Positions 37,942 through 48,858 of a stretch of DNA of 64,000 nt are shown here, one piece after another. This stretch comes from Dioszegia crocea (Eukaryota > Basidiomycota > Tremellomycetes > Tremellales > Bulleribasidiaceae): the NCBI GenBank assembly GCA_001600615.1, contig BCKK01000009.1, positions 1,119,191 to 1,183,190 of the forward strand, read 5' to 3'. A program made the translations under genes and the position numbers. Within the stretch, counting starts at the first letter, position 1. The number at the start of each line of letters is the position of its first letter. Under the pieces are notes generated by a model. That model ran no database searches. It saw nothing but the letters and a program-made list of their open reading frames with translations, and was not told where the DNA came from.

Positions 37942-39701
37942 TCATACATGAACGCCCAAGACCCCATAGACGGCTTCAATGCTGTCCCTCTCCATCTTCT
38001 CGTACAATTCCCAATAATCGCCTACTTTCCCTCCCAGCGCCCGCTCAAATACGTCCTGACTTGACTCTGGCTCACTGTCTGGGATTCCACCCTCAGTGTC
38101 AACCTCACTGCTTAACTCGTCTGCCTCCCCTTCCATTCCCACACCCGCCTCCTCCGCCCTCAAAGTCGCGATCGAGGCAGAGAGCGATTCGACGAGGTTC
38201 GATTGGAATATTCCCGCTGCGGAAGCTGGGAGGAAATCTTCGTAGACTATAGGCTCGTATCCGACTTTGCCTTGTCGAAGTAGCTCGTCCAGGCTTAATT
38301 CGGAATGAGCTGCGATGTTAGATGATAGTGTGGATGAGAGATGAGTGGAGGATTGTAGCGAGGGGTCGATGACAAAGTACCGGAAGTACGCCAGTCCAGC
38401 TGATCGGATTTCTTCCCATGTGTCCGGGAACTCGTGGAAGACTTTCGATAAGGATTGTTGATGTGCTTCATTCGTCTCGTTCTGGGGTGTTGGGACGCGA
38501 GCAAGCAGGGATATATAGAGCTCATGACCTGGATATCAGCAATAATCCCCGTCCTTGACTAAAGTCTCATTTCAGACCAACTCACCCTTCTGTGTCAAAG
38601 CCGCACCCCTAGACTCAATCTCTCCAAACCTCGCTCGGTGACTCCCCATCTCCCCTCCTGACCCCCGCCGGCTACTTTTCGTAGTCATCCCACTGGCCGC
38701 ACTCCCCACTGAGCCGGGCAAGAACTCATCCGCCACCGCTTCATCATCGACAAGACTCGCTTCGTCGTCAGAGTCAAACTCTGCAAAGAGGATAGGCTCG
38801 GTAAGCGCCTTGAAGGAGGTTTGGCGTAAGAGGATTGGGCAAAGTCGGTGTGGTGGGCCCTCGATGATGTCTTTGGGAGGGATGCTGTTCACGTCAGCAC
38901 TGACTCGTACGTATGTGGGTGGAACTTACCCTCGCCCTTCCATTCCCCTCTGAGCCGCATCAATATCCAACACCCTCGGTGTCAGATGATTGATGTGTGG
39001 TCCTCTGAACCCCGCAATGTCCGCCAACAGAGGGTGCGCCTTTCTCATCCTGGCATAAGTCTCCCTGCAGACTAGGCTCCGCTCATGCCACCTGAATGTT
39101 TCCAAGGCGTATTCCACCAGATCGTCTCCATCGCTCCGGCCTAATCCGCCTTGGGCTTCCGCTTTGGCGATGAGAGGCAAAAGTCGAGGATGGAATATGT
39201 TCCGCTTGGAGAGGATAGCGAGACATTCGGCACGGAGTTTTGAGTCAAGGATGAGATCTGGACGGAGGAGTGAAGTAAAGACGCGAAAAGGATTGATGGC
39301 TAGTGCCGAGGGAGATAAGGGTCGGAAAGCGGTAGAGTGAACTGGGACGCCTGATGTTGATAGGTCGTAATACCCAACAGGGTACATTCCGAGTAGTGCA
39401 AAGAGGCGAGCGATAGTGTGTAGCTCAGAGGGTGTACCGAGGCGGATGGCACCGTGACGCTCTACATTGAGCCGGTCTGAATGTCAGCAACGGGCGAGGT
39501 TGACAGCAAAGATAAGGACATACCGGCCGATTGCCATTCGCCTAGATGGGCACCTTGCTCCTGGACGACTTTCCCATTGATCTCGTCGACCAGCTCAACT
39601 AGGTCACCGTAGAGCGGTACCTCGATACGGTACATCTCGGATAACGCCGCGCTGAACTCTGTTCGGAGAGTATCCCGCGGGATGTATGTAGAGATAGGCA
39701 T
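37942..39701 (-). CDS. DUF1338 / HglS-like 2-oxoadipate dioxygenase-decarboxylase
   Basis: Family of Fe(II) enzymes; bacterial HglS turns 2-oxoadipate into 2-hydroxyglutarate in lysine breakdown. The likely metal and substrate residues are present: ERHGAIRLGT (His, with Arg four residues on), HINHLTPRVLDIDAAQ (second His) and ARFGEIESRGAALTQKG (Glu). Other family parts are RVFTSLLRPDLI, CPILLRQTSFKALTEPILF and YFRYFVIDPS. An acidic/Ser insertion (EFDSDDEASLVDDEAVADE) and a C-terminal acidic extension are longer than bacterial forms. Five or so introns. The start MPISTYIPRDTLRTEFSAAL matches the domain start. The neighbour is HMG-CoA lyase of leucine breakdown. Role in this fungus is inferred from the family. 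Confidence 0.85.
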
Positions 39702-40046
39702 GGCGGGCTGGGATGATTCTTGTGATGCCAAGTCGAGGGATGGTTCTGGCCTGTGTATATGTGGCCTGGAGCTGTGATGTATAATGAGAGATGAGACATG
39801 ATATATAGGGGAATAACAAGGTGATAAGGCAAGACAAGAAGCGTCGGGCAAGCTCCGCCCGAGTTAAAACAAAGGCTAGGTTCGGCTAGATCCGAAGGTG
39901 AGTGGGGGAGGGTGGGGATGCCTGTCGATAAGGGATAGAGTCAGACGCCTGTAGCTCATATGAAAACACACGTCTACTGTACATACACCACATCGCTCGC
40001 CTACATCATGCAGCCCATACAATTTCCACCATTTTCAAAGATTTTC
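39702..40046. other. intergenic
   Basis: Promoter of the DUF1338 gene and 3' flank of HMG-CoA lyase. Nothing else seen. Confidence 0.5.
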
Positions 40047-41359
40047 TCACACCACCGCCTCCGTCGTGCCTGCCGCCTTTTTCCTAGCCAGTAAGGCCGT
40101 CCCTACGTTACTCCCATTCGTTCTACCCAGCTGCTCACTGATCCACCCTCCCGTCTCCGCCAGTGTAGTCAAGTCAATCCCAGTCTCGTAGCCTAATGAG
40201 TGTAGTAAGCGGACCACATCCTCCGTGGCAACGTTGCCTGTGGCTCCAGGTGAATAGGGACAACCGCCCAGACCGGCTACTGATGAGTCGATTGTGCGGA
40301 GACCGAGGGGTAAGAGGGATATTATGGAGGGGAGAGCGCTTGAGAATGTGTCATGGGCCTGAAGGGGTCAATGGCGTCCTGTATGAAGCTAAGAGGGATG
40401 ACTAACGTGTACCGCAATCTTGTCCATGTCCAGTCCCTCCTTCTTGATCCCTTCCCACATCTCAATCCACCTCAGCGGATCTCCCTCTCCGGTCGTATCT
40501 CCCAAGCTCATTTCATAACACCCCATATGGTCCAGCGCCGCCGTCACCCGCTTAACAGCATCGAGACTGACATCGCCGCAGTATGGATCGGTCATGACGA
40601 CGGAAGCATAGCCTCGGACCCTGTATCCGTGCTTGATGGCTTTCGATACGACGGCAGGTAGACTGTCGAGGAGGGCTTGGACTGTGGTGCCGTTGTTGGC
40701 TTTGCAGAAGGGCTGATTATCAGCTGATTGGCCTAGAGAAGGGTAGCTTAACTCACATCTGATGCCGGTACGAAGACCGATATCTCATCGGTCAACCTAT
40801 CGCTCCCTCCTCCGCTATGCTCCTCTTCCAGCTTGAGAAGATTGTCCAGCCCTCGCATATTCGGTATAAGTACCGGTAAATGTATACCCGTTCCGCGCGA
40901 TTCGGGCATGTCCCTCAGCTTGGGCAAAAGTTGGGGTGTATCTGCCATCTATTCCTCAGCCTTTGACTCTGGCAGTTGAAAAGCACGGAAGACTCACCTG
41001 AGGAACCCTATCGGCTCTGACAAAACTGCCAACCTCCATAACCTTCACTCCGGATTGGAATAGTCGGCGAATGAGCTCCAATTTTGTAGCTGTCGGTACA
41101 GGGTCGCCCGATATGTTTTGTAAACCATCTCGGGGTCCGACTTCTACTATACTTGGCTAATCAGCTATGGCTATGGTCTCTACAGCCCTAGGAAAGAGAC
41201 TTACTTTATGAATTGGCCTCCACCATGAATGGCCGGCGAAGAGGGAAAGGCGTGGCTATTTGTGGATTTGCTTCGGTAACTGATGGGCGTCGCACGACAC
41301 AATTTTTGATGGAGTATTTTCCGCGACGCAGGGTGAGTAGAGCGAAGAGCCGATGCCAT
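40047..41359 (-). CDS. hydroxymethylglutaryl-CoA lyase, mitochondrial
   Basis: Cleaves HMG-CoA to acetyl-CoA and acetoacetate, the last step of leucine breakdown. Exon 1 gives MASALRSTHPASRKILHQKL, a basic Ser/Arg-rich presequence typical of mitochondrial import. Then come IVEVGPRDGLQN, the signature at the barrel start; VMEVGSFVRADRVPQ, where SFV matches the family; EISVFVPASD; RGYASVVMTDPYCG; CYEMSLGDTTGEG; AHDTFSSALPS with metal-binding His and Asp; and AGLGGCPYSPGATGN with the catalytic Cys. About five introns. The first junction (AA then T) gives FINIVEVG and fixes the start. It ends AAGTTEAVV with no peroxisomal signal. Confidence 0.93.
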
Positions 41360-41831
41360 GGCTGTACGATATGGCTAAGTTCTTGTAGAGTAAATATGGA
41401 GTGGATGTCAAGAGACGAACTAGACGGCGAAAGGTCCGGCCGGATCCATGCCGGCATCCCGGACCGGCTCAGCTATTTCTCAACTCCTCATTCCTTGTGA
41501 CCTCCACAGCCTGTCGCCAACTTCAGCGTCGATGCAGGATACGTGCTATTGTCAGTTTGCTGCTGAGATTCCGATAGTGGACCTTCTTTCGTCATCAGCC
41601 TGATCCAGAGTGTTCCTCGGTCAGGGATCATTTTCGGAGAGTCTACGCAAGAGAGGGCCGCCGAGACGTTCTTGTGCTTTTCTGAAGTGCACGTACAGGT
41701 ATCATCGCACCGAGGACATTGCCATCATGAAGATAGGCAGCTTCTATAGACAGCTAGCATATAAACCATGAAGAGACGTACCATCCCAAGAAACCTCCTC
41801 TCCGAGCCGCTCCGTTACGTTACTCCTGACT
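41360..41831. other. HMG-CoA lyase promoter region
   Basis: Upstream of HMG-CoA lyase. Contains the nested inverted repeats at 41433-41465. No gene recognised. Confidence 0.5.
41433..41465. promoter_or_regulatory. nested inverted repeat, candidate regulator site
   Basis: Arms GGTCCGG (41433-41439) and CCGGACC (41459-41465) enclose a perfect palindrome ATGCCGGCAT (41448-41457). It lies about 75 bases upstream of the HMG-CoA lyase ATG. CGG/CCG inverted pairs are the usual targets of Zn2Cys6 regulators. Confidence 0.45.
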
Positions 41832-42493
41832 CTAACGGAAGCTCACCCGCGAGGGCTGCCTTGCCGAGCCTTCGTCCTCTTCCTCCGAGAATCTCCGTTT
41901 GGTTACGGAAAGTTTGGATGACTCATGCTCGTCGTAATCCCAACAATCGTCGATGGGCATTTCAATAGGGATAGCATTGATGTGTAGCTCGAAAAGTCGT
42001 CCATTGCTGTGTTTGCCCTTGATGGTGAACTTGCTCTCGAGCCAAATCACAGGCGGATCAACCTCGGTCGACTCGGCATTGGTGGGAATCTGGCGCCAGG
42101 TTTCAAGCCCTTTCTGCACAGCTGTATGCCCAAACTGTGCAGCAGTACAGCAAAGGTTGATCAAAGTCTCCCTCTTGAGGTTGTCTGTCAAAGAATAGAA
42201 GGGAATGGTGAGGACATGGGGATCGATCGATCCGCTTGCGGACTGTGAGTGGGATCGACAATGTGACAAGCTTGGATCTGGCTTACCACCCTCTGAGTAA
42301 TGGGATTGGAGAGGATGGCAGCGAGATCAGCATCACTCTTCATGTCGTCCTCGAGCGGCCAAACCACGTTGAATAAGAGGCCCTTTCGGAACGACTGTGT
42401 ATCCTTCTGCACGAAGGCACTGAGAATGCCTCCACTGCTGTAGCTGTCAAGGCTCAACGAACAGCACGGGGAAGAGAAGAGCTCGTAGCCCAT
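41832..42493 (-). CDS. hypothetical protein, possibly 5'-incomplete
   Basis: Not recognised. Two open segments join across a 46-nt intron (GTAAGC to CACTCACAG, about 42286-42241) and keep frame: PITQRV then SASGSIDPHVLTIPFYSL. About 200 residues contain MGYELFSSPCCSLSLDSYSS near the start, NLCCTAAQFGHTAVQKGLET and a C-terminal EEEDEGSARQPSRVSFR. The open frame extends upstream to 42580 without an ATG, so a further exon may exist. Length and splice fit argue for a real gene, but no family was identified. Confidence 0.4.
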
Positions 42494-43129
42494 CGTTTCT
42501 TGATGGAATGTTGGACCGGGTTGATTCTTGAGCAAGAAGTGCCAAGACCGTATGATTTGAAGTGGGAGACGAGTTAGCAAAGGTCAGAGTCAGCAGGATA
42601 GGAGATAAGGAGACAGTCTCTCAAAACGAACAGCTGTCCGATTCAATCCTTTGATAGCCAGTCAATCCTTTGAGCTGCCCCTTGACCCAGCTCAAGCGTG
42701 CTGATACCCTTATGATCGACACACGTATACCGGCGTGAGGCAGAAGTTCGGGGTTCCGCTGAAGGTAGGAATCAAGGGGTGGTACATATAGCCTAAGGTG
42801 ACCCCACTACCTGTCCCTGGCATCAGGCTGTCAGATCAATGGAGTCAAGGAGCTCGTCTTAGGGAGTTCGTTATCTCCGCGGCGTGCGTTTACGTCGTGA
42901 ACACGAAGCGCATCATACATGCTTATCAGTGGGGCGGTTGCGGCCTTGGGAGTTGGCACCGCGAAGTGAAGATTCTCTCAGGAAGTACGACAAATTGTAA
43001 GCCAGCGTCAGTAAATTAGCATCAGTGTTGATCATGCATCAGCATGAGTAACCTCGGACATACATGTTCATCGCTATCTCAATAGATCGTCACCTGTCAG
43101 TGATGGATTTTCAAAAACCACGCCTGAGA
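42494..43129. other. intergenic
   Basis: Small ORFs only. No conserved motif, RNA gene or repeat recognised. Confidence 0.45.
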
Positions 43130-46100
43130 TCACCACTTGGTCTCCCCGCCTTTGCTCAGATCGAGTTTCTCCACGTCGACGGCCGTCTCCTCATCCCCCT
43201 TCCCAGCTCCGAGAATAGTTACCTTTGTCAACGAGGGCGCAGACTTATAATCGCCCTCACTTTTCACCTTCAGTACGCGCTCTCCAGCAGCAACGGAGAA
43301 TTTGACGATGGTTTCGGGACCTGATAGTCAGCGCAGATCCAAGTACACTGTACATGTACAGCGGGTTGAGGTAGACTTACCATCCACACTCATCCCATCG
43401 TCCAAGACAGCGATCCCCTCTGCCGCACCCTTCGCATCCAGCGAGACGATCAACCCGTAATCGGCTTTTCGGGTATCGGTAAGGTTGTAAGCGGGTTCGG
43501 TGTGAACGAGGATGATTGATCCAGGACGGATGTGGACGTTGATGTTGCCGAGGGGTGTGGGAATAGTGGCTTGATTGTTGGAATCTACAGAGACCGCCTA
43601 TAAAGAGTCAGCGTTTTGGCTTGGTAGTCGCAGAGAGAAGACGTACCTTGTGTGTGTACCAATCCCTCCATACTCCGCCAGCTTCTGGGAAATACCCTTT
43701 CACTTCCTTCTTGCCCTTGTGAAGCACTGGCGTAATCAAGAGATCTCCACCGACGAGGAATTGCTCTTCGACACCAGCGTACTCGGGCTTGTCAAACTCG
43801 AAGAATAGCGGACGGACGGGCGGGCTGATGGTCAGCTAGCTGTACAACATCAGATGTAGAGTCACAACTTACGTTCCGTCCTTATTAGCCTGGTTGAATA
43901 ACGTCTCCCAATACAGCAACATCTGATATCGGGCATGCAACACTTTCTTGCTCGCCTCTGCTACTGACTTCCAGACGTAGGGTTCTTGATCGGTGCACCT
44001 ATATAATCAGCATTGCTCTTGCAGATGAGATGAGCTCAAAGAAGAAAGTCTGACAACGTACCCAGTGGCATTGTGATTCCGGTAGAATGGCGTAAAAGCC
44101 GCCAGTTGCATCCACCTATCCGCCAGCTCCTCAGTACAGTTGTCGCCGAAACCACAGGCATCTGCGCCGACCATGGGAATCTGAGGATTAGCACGCACCA
44201 AGGTTTTGGGAGGAACATACTGCTTGGACTCACCTGGAACAGCTGAAATTGCAGGACGCCTTGGATAGAGTAGCGCATAGACTCCCATGTAGAGTAGTTG
44301 TCGCCCAACCTGACCAATTAGCTTCGGTTCAATGCGTACTACAGCAATATTGGAAACTGACCAATGCCCCGATACTTTCCCAGTACCTGCAAAGGTGCTT
44401 CGAGTGATGACGAAGGGTCGCTTCTCTGGAGATTGCTTCATCAGCACTTTGTGCGTAGCAAGATTTTGCCTAAAGACCCGTCAGCATAGCTTGTGAATGA
44501 CAGATCCACCTTGTCAACTTACTCATGTGCCCAGATCTGATGCTCGTGGTAGTGGTTGAACCCATCGGCAAGTTTTGCACTTGGGCTGATGGTCTTATCC
44601 CAGAAGTTTTTGTACCCATTTTGGATCTACTCAATTAGCGAAATTCAGACGCTTGAGTCAATTGAGACATACCATGAAGGACGGGAAGTTGAGAGAGTTC
44701 TTCAGGTCCCCGTTTGGCCGCTTGACCCCCATCTGGAAATTTGAAGGCTCGTTCATGTCTATTTCCGTCAGCTTATCATCTCGCTGTAAGAGGTACAAAA
44801 ACTCACCTAGCCAGATCCCATCATAGGCCGCAATGTCCTTGTAGTGGTCAAAGCACTCCTGCCACCAGCCCTGGACATTCTTGGCCGTCCAATCAGGGTA
44901 GACGGCGTCTCTGCGTAAAGTCAGCGAGATTGCAGAATGTCAAATTGACGGACTTACCCCGGCCACACCTCTCCCACATACTCCTTGTCATCATCGCCCT
45001 TGATGAAGACATCCAGCTCCGTCCCTCTGTCATACGCCTGGTACGGATCTCCTTTCTCCGGCTTGGCGATGCCAGCATCGACAATGGGGATGTAGTGCTG
45101 CTTGTTCTCGTGAAGATGATTGATAAAATCCTTGTACTTCTCCCGGCTAAATCGTCAGCTTTTGAAAAACTCCCTAAAGACAATATCACTCACTTCCACT
45201 TCTCCCCACTTTCGAAATCCCTGAAGCGATCCATATAATCCAAATCCGACCATACAGTCTCCAATGGCACCCCGGCCTCCTTCATCTTCCGGACGACCTC
45301 CTTGACCTCCTCTGGCGTTTCCCAGCCTCCATTCCATCGACACATGTGCAGCCCAAACGCCCAGAATGGCATCTTTGCTGGACGTCCGACGATCTCCGAG
45401 TACTGCTTAACCACATCTTTCGGTGATGGTCCCGACAAGATGTAGAAGTCAAAGGTCCCGCCAAGAACATTGTACGTTAATTTGTTATCCTTGGTGGTCA
45501 TTTCCATCGCGTGGGAGTTGAGTAGGAAGACGCCGAAAGATCCACTAGGGGAGGAAGACAAGTAGAATGGATGTGATCCGTAAATGTTGTCGTCGACTGG
45601 AGACCCATCGTCCCTGTTCCAGAGAGTGGTTCGGTCCTTCATTGAGTTCCGTCGGAAACCAGACGAAGAGACAATTTCGCCTGGGCCGTACATGCTGGCG
45701 GACGAGGGGAGTGAGGTGGTGATCTGAAGATGTTGGTCAGAAAATATGAAGGGATGGGAGCGAGTGTCGAAGATGGTCTCGGATGAAGATCGGCGGGTCA
45801 CCCAAAACGCGAAGGGTTTGGTTGTGTGGTGGAACTCGAGATCGTGGTCTGCCGAGGATGAGGATGTGGATGTGGGAGGTCGAGGGAAAGACGCCGATGG
45901 GATCTGAAACTGCTTCTTGGCAGTATCCGAGACGTGTACATGGAGACCTGGCTTATTAGCGGGGACAAGACAGGATAGACTAAACTCACGGTTTGGGGAT
46001 TGACATTCCACAACCAGCTGCAAATCCTGGATATCCTTGCCATACGCGTTGAGAGGCTCGCCGTCCAGACTAAGAGTTCCAGTGAGACCTGCGGAAGTCT

Positions 46101-46269
46101 CCCTGACATCGCGAAGCTCATACCCTACGCTGTCAGCTACATGACCATCGACAAAAATCCAAGACCTACCGGGAGATTTTGATAAGTCCAAAGCGGGCGT
46201 TATTGCTTGTTTGAGGACCGAGGGCACAGCGAGGGAGAGCGTCTCCAAGACGCTGTTTACGACTTGCAT
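43130..46269 (-). CDS. GH31 alpha-glucosidase
   Basis: Retaining glycoside hydrolase acting on alpha-glucosides. The long 5' exon has the N-terminal beta-sandwich with SMYGPGEIVSSSGFRRN. The barrel follows: YSEIVGRPAKMPFWAFGLHM, CRWNGGWETPEEVKEVV, VWSDLDYMDRFRDF, HYIPIVDAGIA, IWLDMNEPSNF (nucleophile Asp), RPFVITRSTFAGTGK, HWLGDN (acid/base Asp), IPMVGADACGFGDN and FTPFYRNH. The C-terminal domain has VRPLFFEF and DLLITPVLHKG. Ten or so introns. The start is MQVVNSVLETLSLAVPSVLK, which is not a clear signal peptide; in-frame sequence upstream lacks an ATG. Location in the cell is uncertain. Alpha-xylosidase activity is a less likely alternative. Confidence 0.92.
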
Positions 46270-46706
46270 GACTGGCAGAGGTGAAGGTAGGAGTGGAGAG
46301 AGTTGGTAGTTGAGAGCTATGTATGTCTTCCCTTTCCCTTTGTCTAATTGACCAGCGGCGCTTCTCCGGCACAACGCCGGAGTAACTTTGCGTCATCGAT
46401 TCAGATTCCAGCAAAGCGGCAAGCGGCGGGACATGCGGTCCCACTCTGCGGCAAGGATGAGCGACCGGCCCAGTATATTATAGATGACTGCATATGAGAA
46501 GGTACAGTGAGTTAGACAGGAAGCACAAGTCAAGCAGCAAATGAGCGCTGAAGGAGCGATCTGATATCTGATTAGTGAAATTTACTTTGCTCCCGCTAAT
46601 GAAATAGCTCGTTTCAGCCAGTTTCAGATGAGTTTCAGGGGACAGTCAGGACTCCCTTGATGCTCCTGGACCAACCAGCGCTGGGTCTCCTTGACTTATT
46701 CTGAGG
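46270..46706. other. intergenic
   Basis: Upstream region of the GH31 gene. Nothing specific recognised. Confidence 0.5.
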
Positions 46707-47324
46707 CTAGACAGAGTATATGGAGATCATCAAGGCTTGAGTGAATACCCATCGGATAGGAAAGCAAAAGTCGAACGCTTCAGACCTGTAGAATCGCCAG
46801 TGTTCACTGTACTCCAAAGACTCCTGACGTGAGTTGTCCGTGTGGTAGATGGTCGCTTGAATCAGTGGCCCAATCCAATCATACTCGGGCGGTATGAGCA
46901 AGTCTGTGGCCGTTGTAGTAGACTTATCTGTCGAAAAGCTGCGTACAGTGGGATATCCAGAAACGTCGGGTGGTGAAGTTGAGCCAGACACGTTTGCCAG
47001 CCCCAGAGACGTCGATAGTCCTGACTCACATAGACAACTGTCAGAAGCACCAAAGACGATCCCTCTACATCAGTCTGGTTAGCTGACTCCACTTACATAC
47101 CTGCATCCAGTGCAAGCGGCCCCGCTTTGCCAGAGTGTGTACAATCCAATCTGCGGACCACATTGGGGGAGTGATGATGATATTGCGAGGCTTGAATTAG
47201 AAGGCCCTGCGCATGAGCTGACGAATGTGGCACATCCAAAGGCGAACACCGGGCACTGACGACCGATAGCTGACGCTCGATGCCAGATTGTCTTCCGGTA
47301 TCCAGACTGGTTCTTGTAGATCAT
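46707..47324 (-). CDS. hypothetical Cys/Ser-rich protein, uncertain model
   Basis: Not recognised. Two open stretches on minus can be joined by an intron with GTATGT and GATGTAG borders (about 47099-47064), giving QSGAACTGCR then GIVFGASDSCLCESG. The product would be a small protein with several Cys and a Ser/Thr-rich middle (TSPPDVSGYPTVRSFSTDKS). The start ATG at 47324 lacks a signal peptide, and an alternative intron near 46800 would change the end to YSLKP. It may be a real short gene or chance. Confidence 0.28.
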
Positions 47325-47485
47325 AAATCGGTAAGTGGGTATGAGAGCGAAGTCAAAGCGATGAGTAGATCAGTTCTCAGCATAGCATAAATCAGCATAC
47401 TACACCTCAGACCCAGAGCCATACACAAGCAGAGCTTCAGCTGACAATCGACTACTGGCGAACGTTGTACCACATCCGCCAAAAT

Positions 47486-47565
47486 CTTCCTTCACTCTCT
47501 TACAGCTTCCTTCACTCTCTTACAGCTTCCTTCACTCTCTTACAGCTTTCTTCACTCGCTTATAG
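47486..47565. repeat. 20-bp tandem repeat, four copies
   Basis: CTTCCTTCACTCTCTTACAG occurs three times exactly (47486, 47506, 47526) and a fourth time with three changes (47546-47565). The array overlaps the stop codon of the minus-strand gene that follows and extends into its 3' UTR. Confidence 0.9.
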
Positions 47566-48537
47566 CTTCGCCTTGACTTCCCCTTCCTGACCCCTCACAA
47601 CCTCGCACACCGCATCCGTACTCTCCAAAATCCACCTGATCCCATCCTCACTGACCAGCCAATCTCGTCCCTCCAACCCTTCCTCGCCCGGCTGATCTGC
47701 AGCCTTCATCAATCCATAGACGTGACTCAGGACCTGAGGCGCTACACCTCCCTGAGCCCGAAGACAGGTGATGGCGATCATGGATGTCAAGATACGCCCA
47801 GCTCGAGGTACAGCTGGTCCAGATCCGGCCGGAGGGTCTGAGAGGAGAGCGCCGTAGTGCGAATTGAGGATGTGGAGAGGGAGATCGGGGTGGGCAAGAG
47901 TGAGCTTGTTGAGGAGTTTGGTATGTTGAGGAGCGTAAATCGCGTCCCAGAGCTCGTGAGACTGAGCGGTGATTGAGTCGACATTGGAGATGGTGGGTTG
48001 ACTGGGGGTTCAGCAGAGGTTTCCTCCCTTTCAAATTTGGGTCTAGACTCACCGCGTCTGCTCGGTGCTCAATCCACTGGTAACCTCCTCAGGCAAGTGA
48101 TCTCTGAACGCATTCAGGGCATTGATGGTTCGGGGAATCTACGATCGATCAGCTCAGAGTGGCCTATCTGCAAGAACCCAATCTCAACTCACACCATTAA
48201 AGCTGATACACTTCAATCCCACTTCCCTCATAATCCCAGCCCCCCATCTCTCTCCCTCTAGCCCTTCCACTTTCCGCCCACCCTCCACCTTGAATCCCTC
48301 CCGGAGATACGGACGCGCCCAGTCCCAGATCCCCTTGTAGCTTTCTGGGCTATTGACTGTCACTCCAGCGGCAGAGAGCACGGTCAACCATGTTTCGGCG
48401 CCTACTTTTCCGGTTGATCGTGAGCGGATGGTATCAAGTGTCGCTGTGAGAGCGCGAGCAGAGGGGGCAGGGTAGGGATGAGGATTTGATAGTTGGGCCG
48501 AGAGGAGGGATTTGATCGATGGCGAGAGTTTTGGCAT
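47560..48537 (-). CDS. AhpD-like / carboxymuconolactone-decarboxylase-type protein
   Basis: About 280 residues in three exons. It starts MPKLSPSIKSLLSAQLSNPH, has WLTVLSAAGVTVNSPESYKG, INALNAFRDHLPEEV, WDAIYAPQHTKLLNKLTLAH and then TSMIAITCLRAQGGVAPQVL followed by SHVYGLMKA. The helical CLRAQGG...SH segment resembles fungal AhpD-like proteins. AhpD relatives handle peroxides or act as small decarboxylases, but the CxxC of true AhpD is absent, so activity is open. Two short introns are canonical. The stop lies within the 20-bp tandem repeat, so repeat copy changes could alter the C-terminus (KAKL). Confidence 0.6.
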
Positions 48538-48858
48538 CGTGCTGGGTGAAAATTTCGGCCAGTCGTAGATGAGTTGTCAAGCTGCTGTCGGGACTATGGA
48601 GGTGGGCAAGTTAGCGCGTTGGAATAGGACATCTATATTTACGCTGAGTGATGTACAGTCGATGGACCGGCGACGGAAATACCCGGACTTATCAACGGCC
48701 GAAAGGCTGGACAAGTTCGGCCGAAAGGCCCAGCATGGAACCCTTCTTCTTTGTTTCTGTCTATCAATCTAATTACAATATTGAGGAGATAGCTCTGCAC
48801 AGGGCTGTCCACACTCCCATTCTGACCGAGGATCTGCACCGTCCAACCTAGAGTCCGA
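48538..48858. other. intergenic
   Basis: Short region between the AhpD-like start and the end of the LIM-binding gene. Nothing specific. Confidence 0.5.

Noticed and set aside
47486..47565. CRISPR-like array
   Set aside because: The 20-bp units are directly adjacent without spacers, and this is fungal nuclear DNA; it is a simple tandem repeat.
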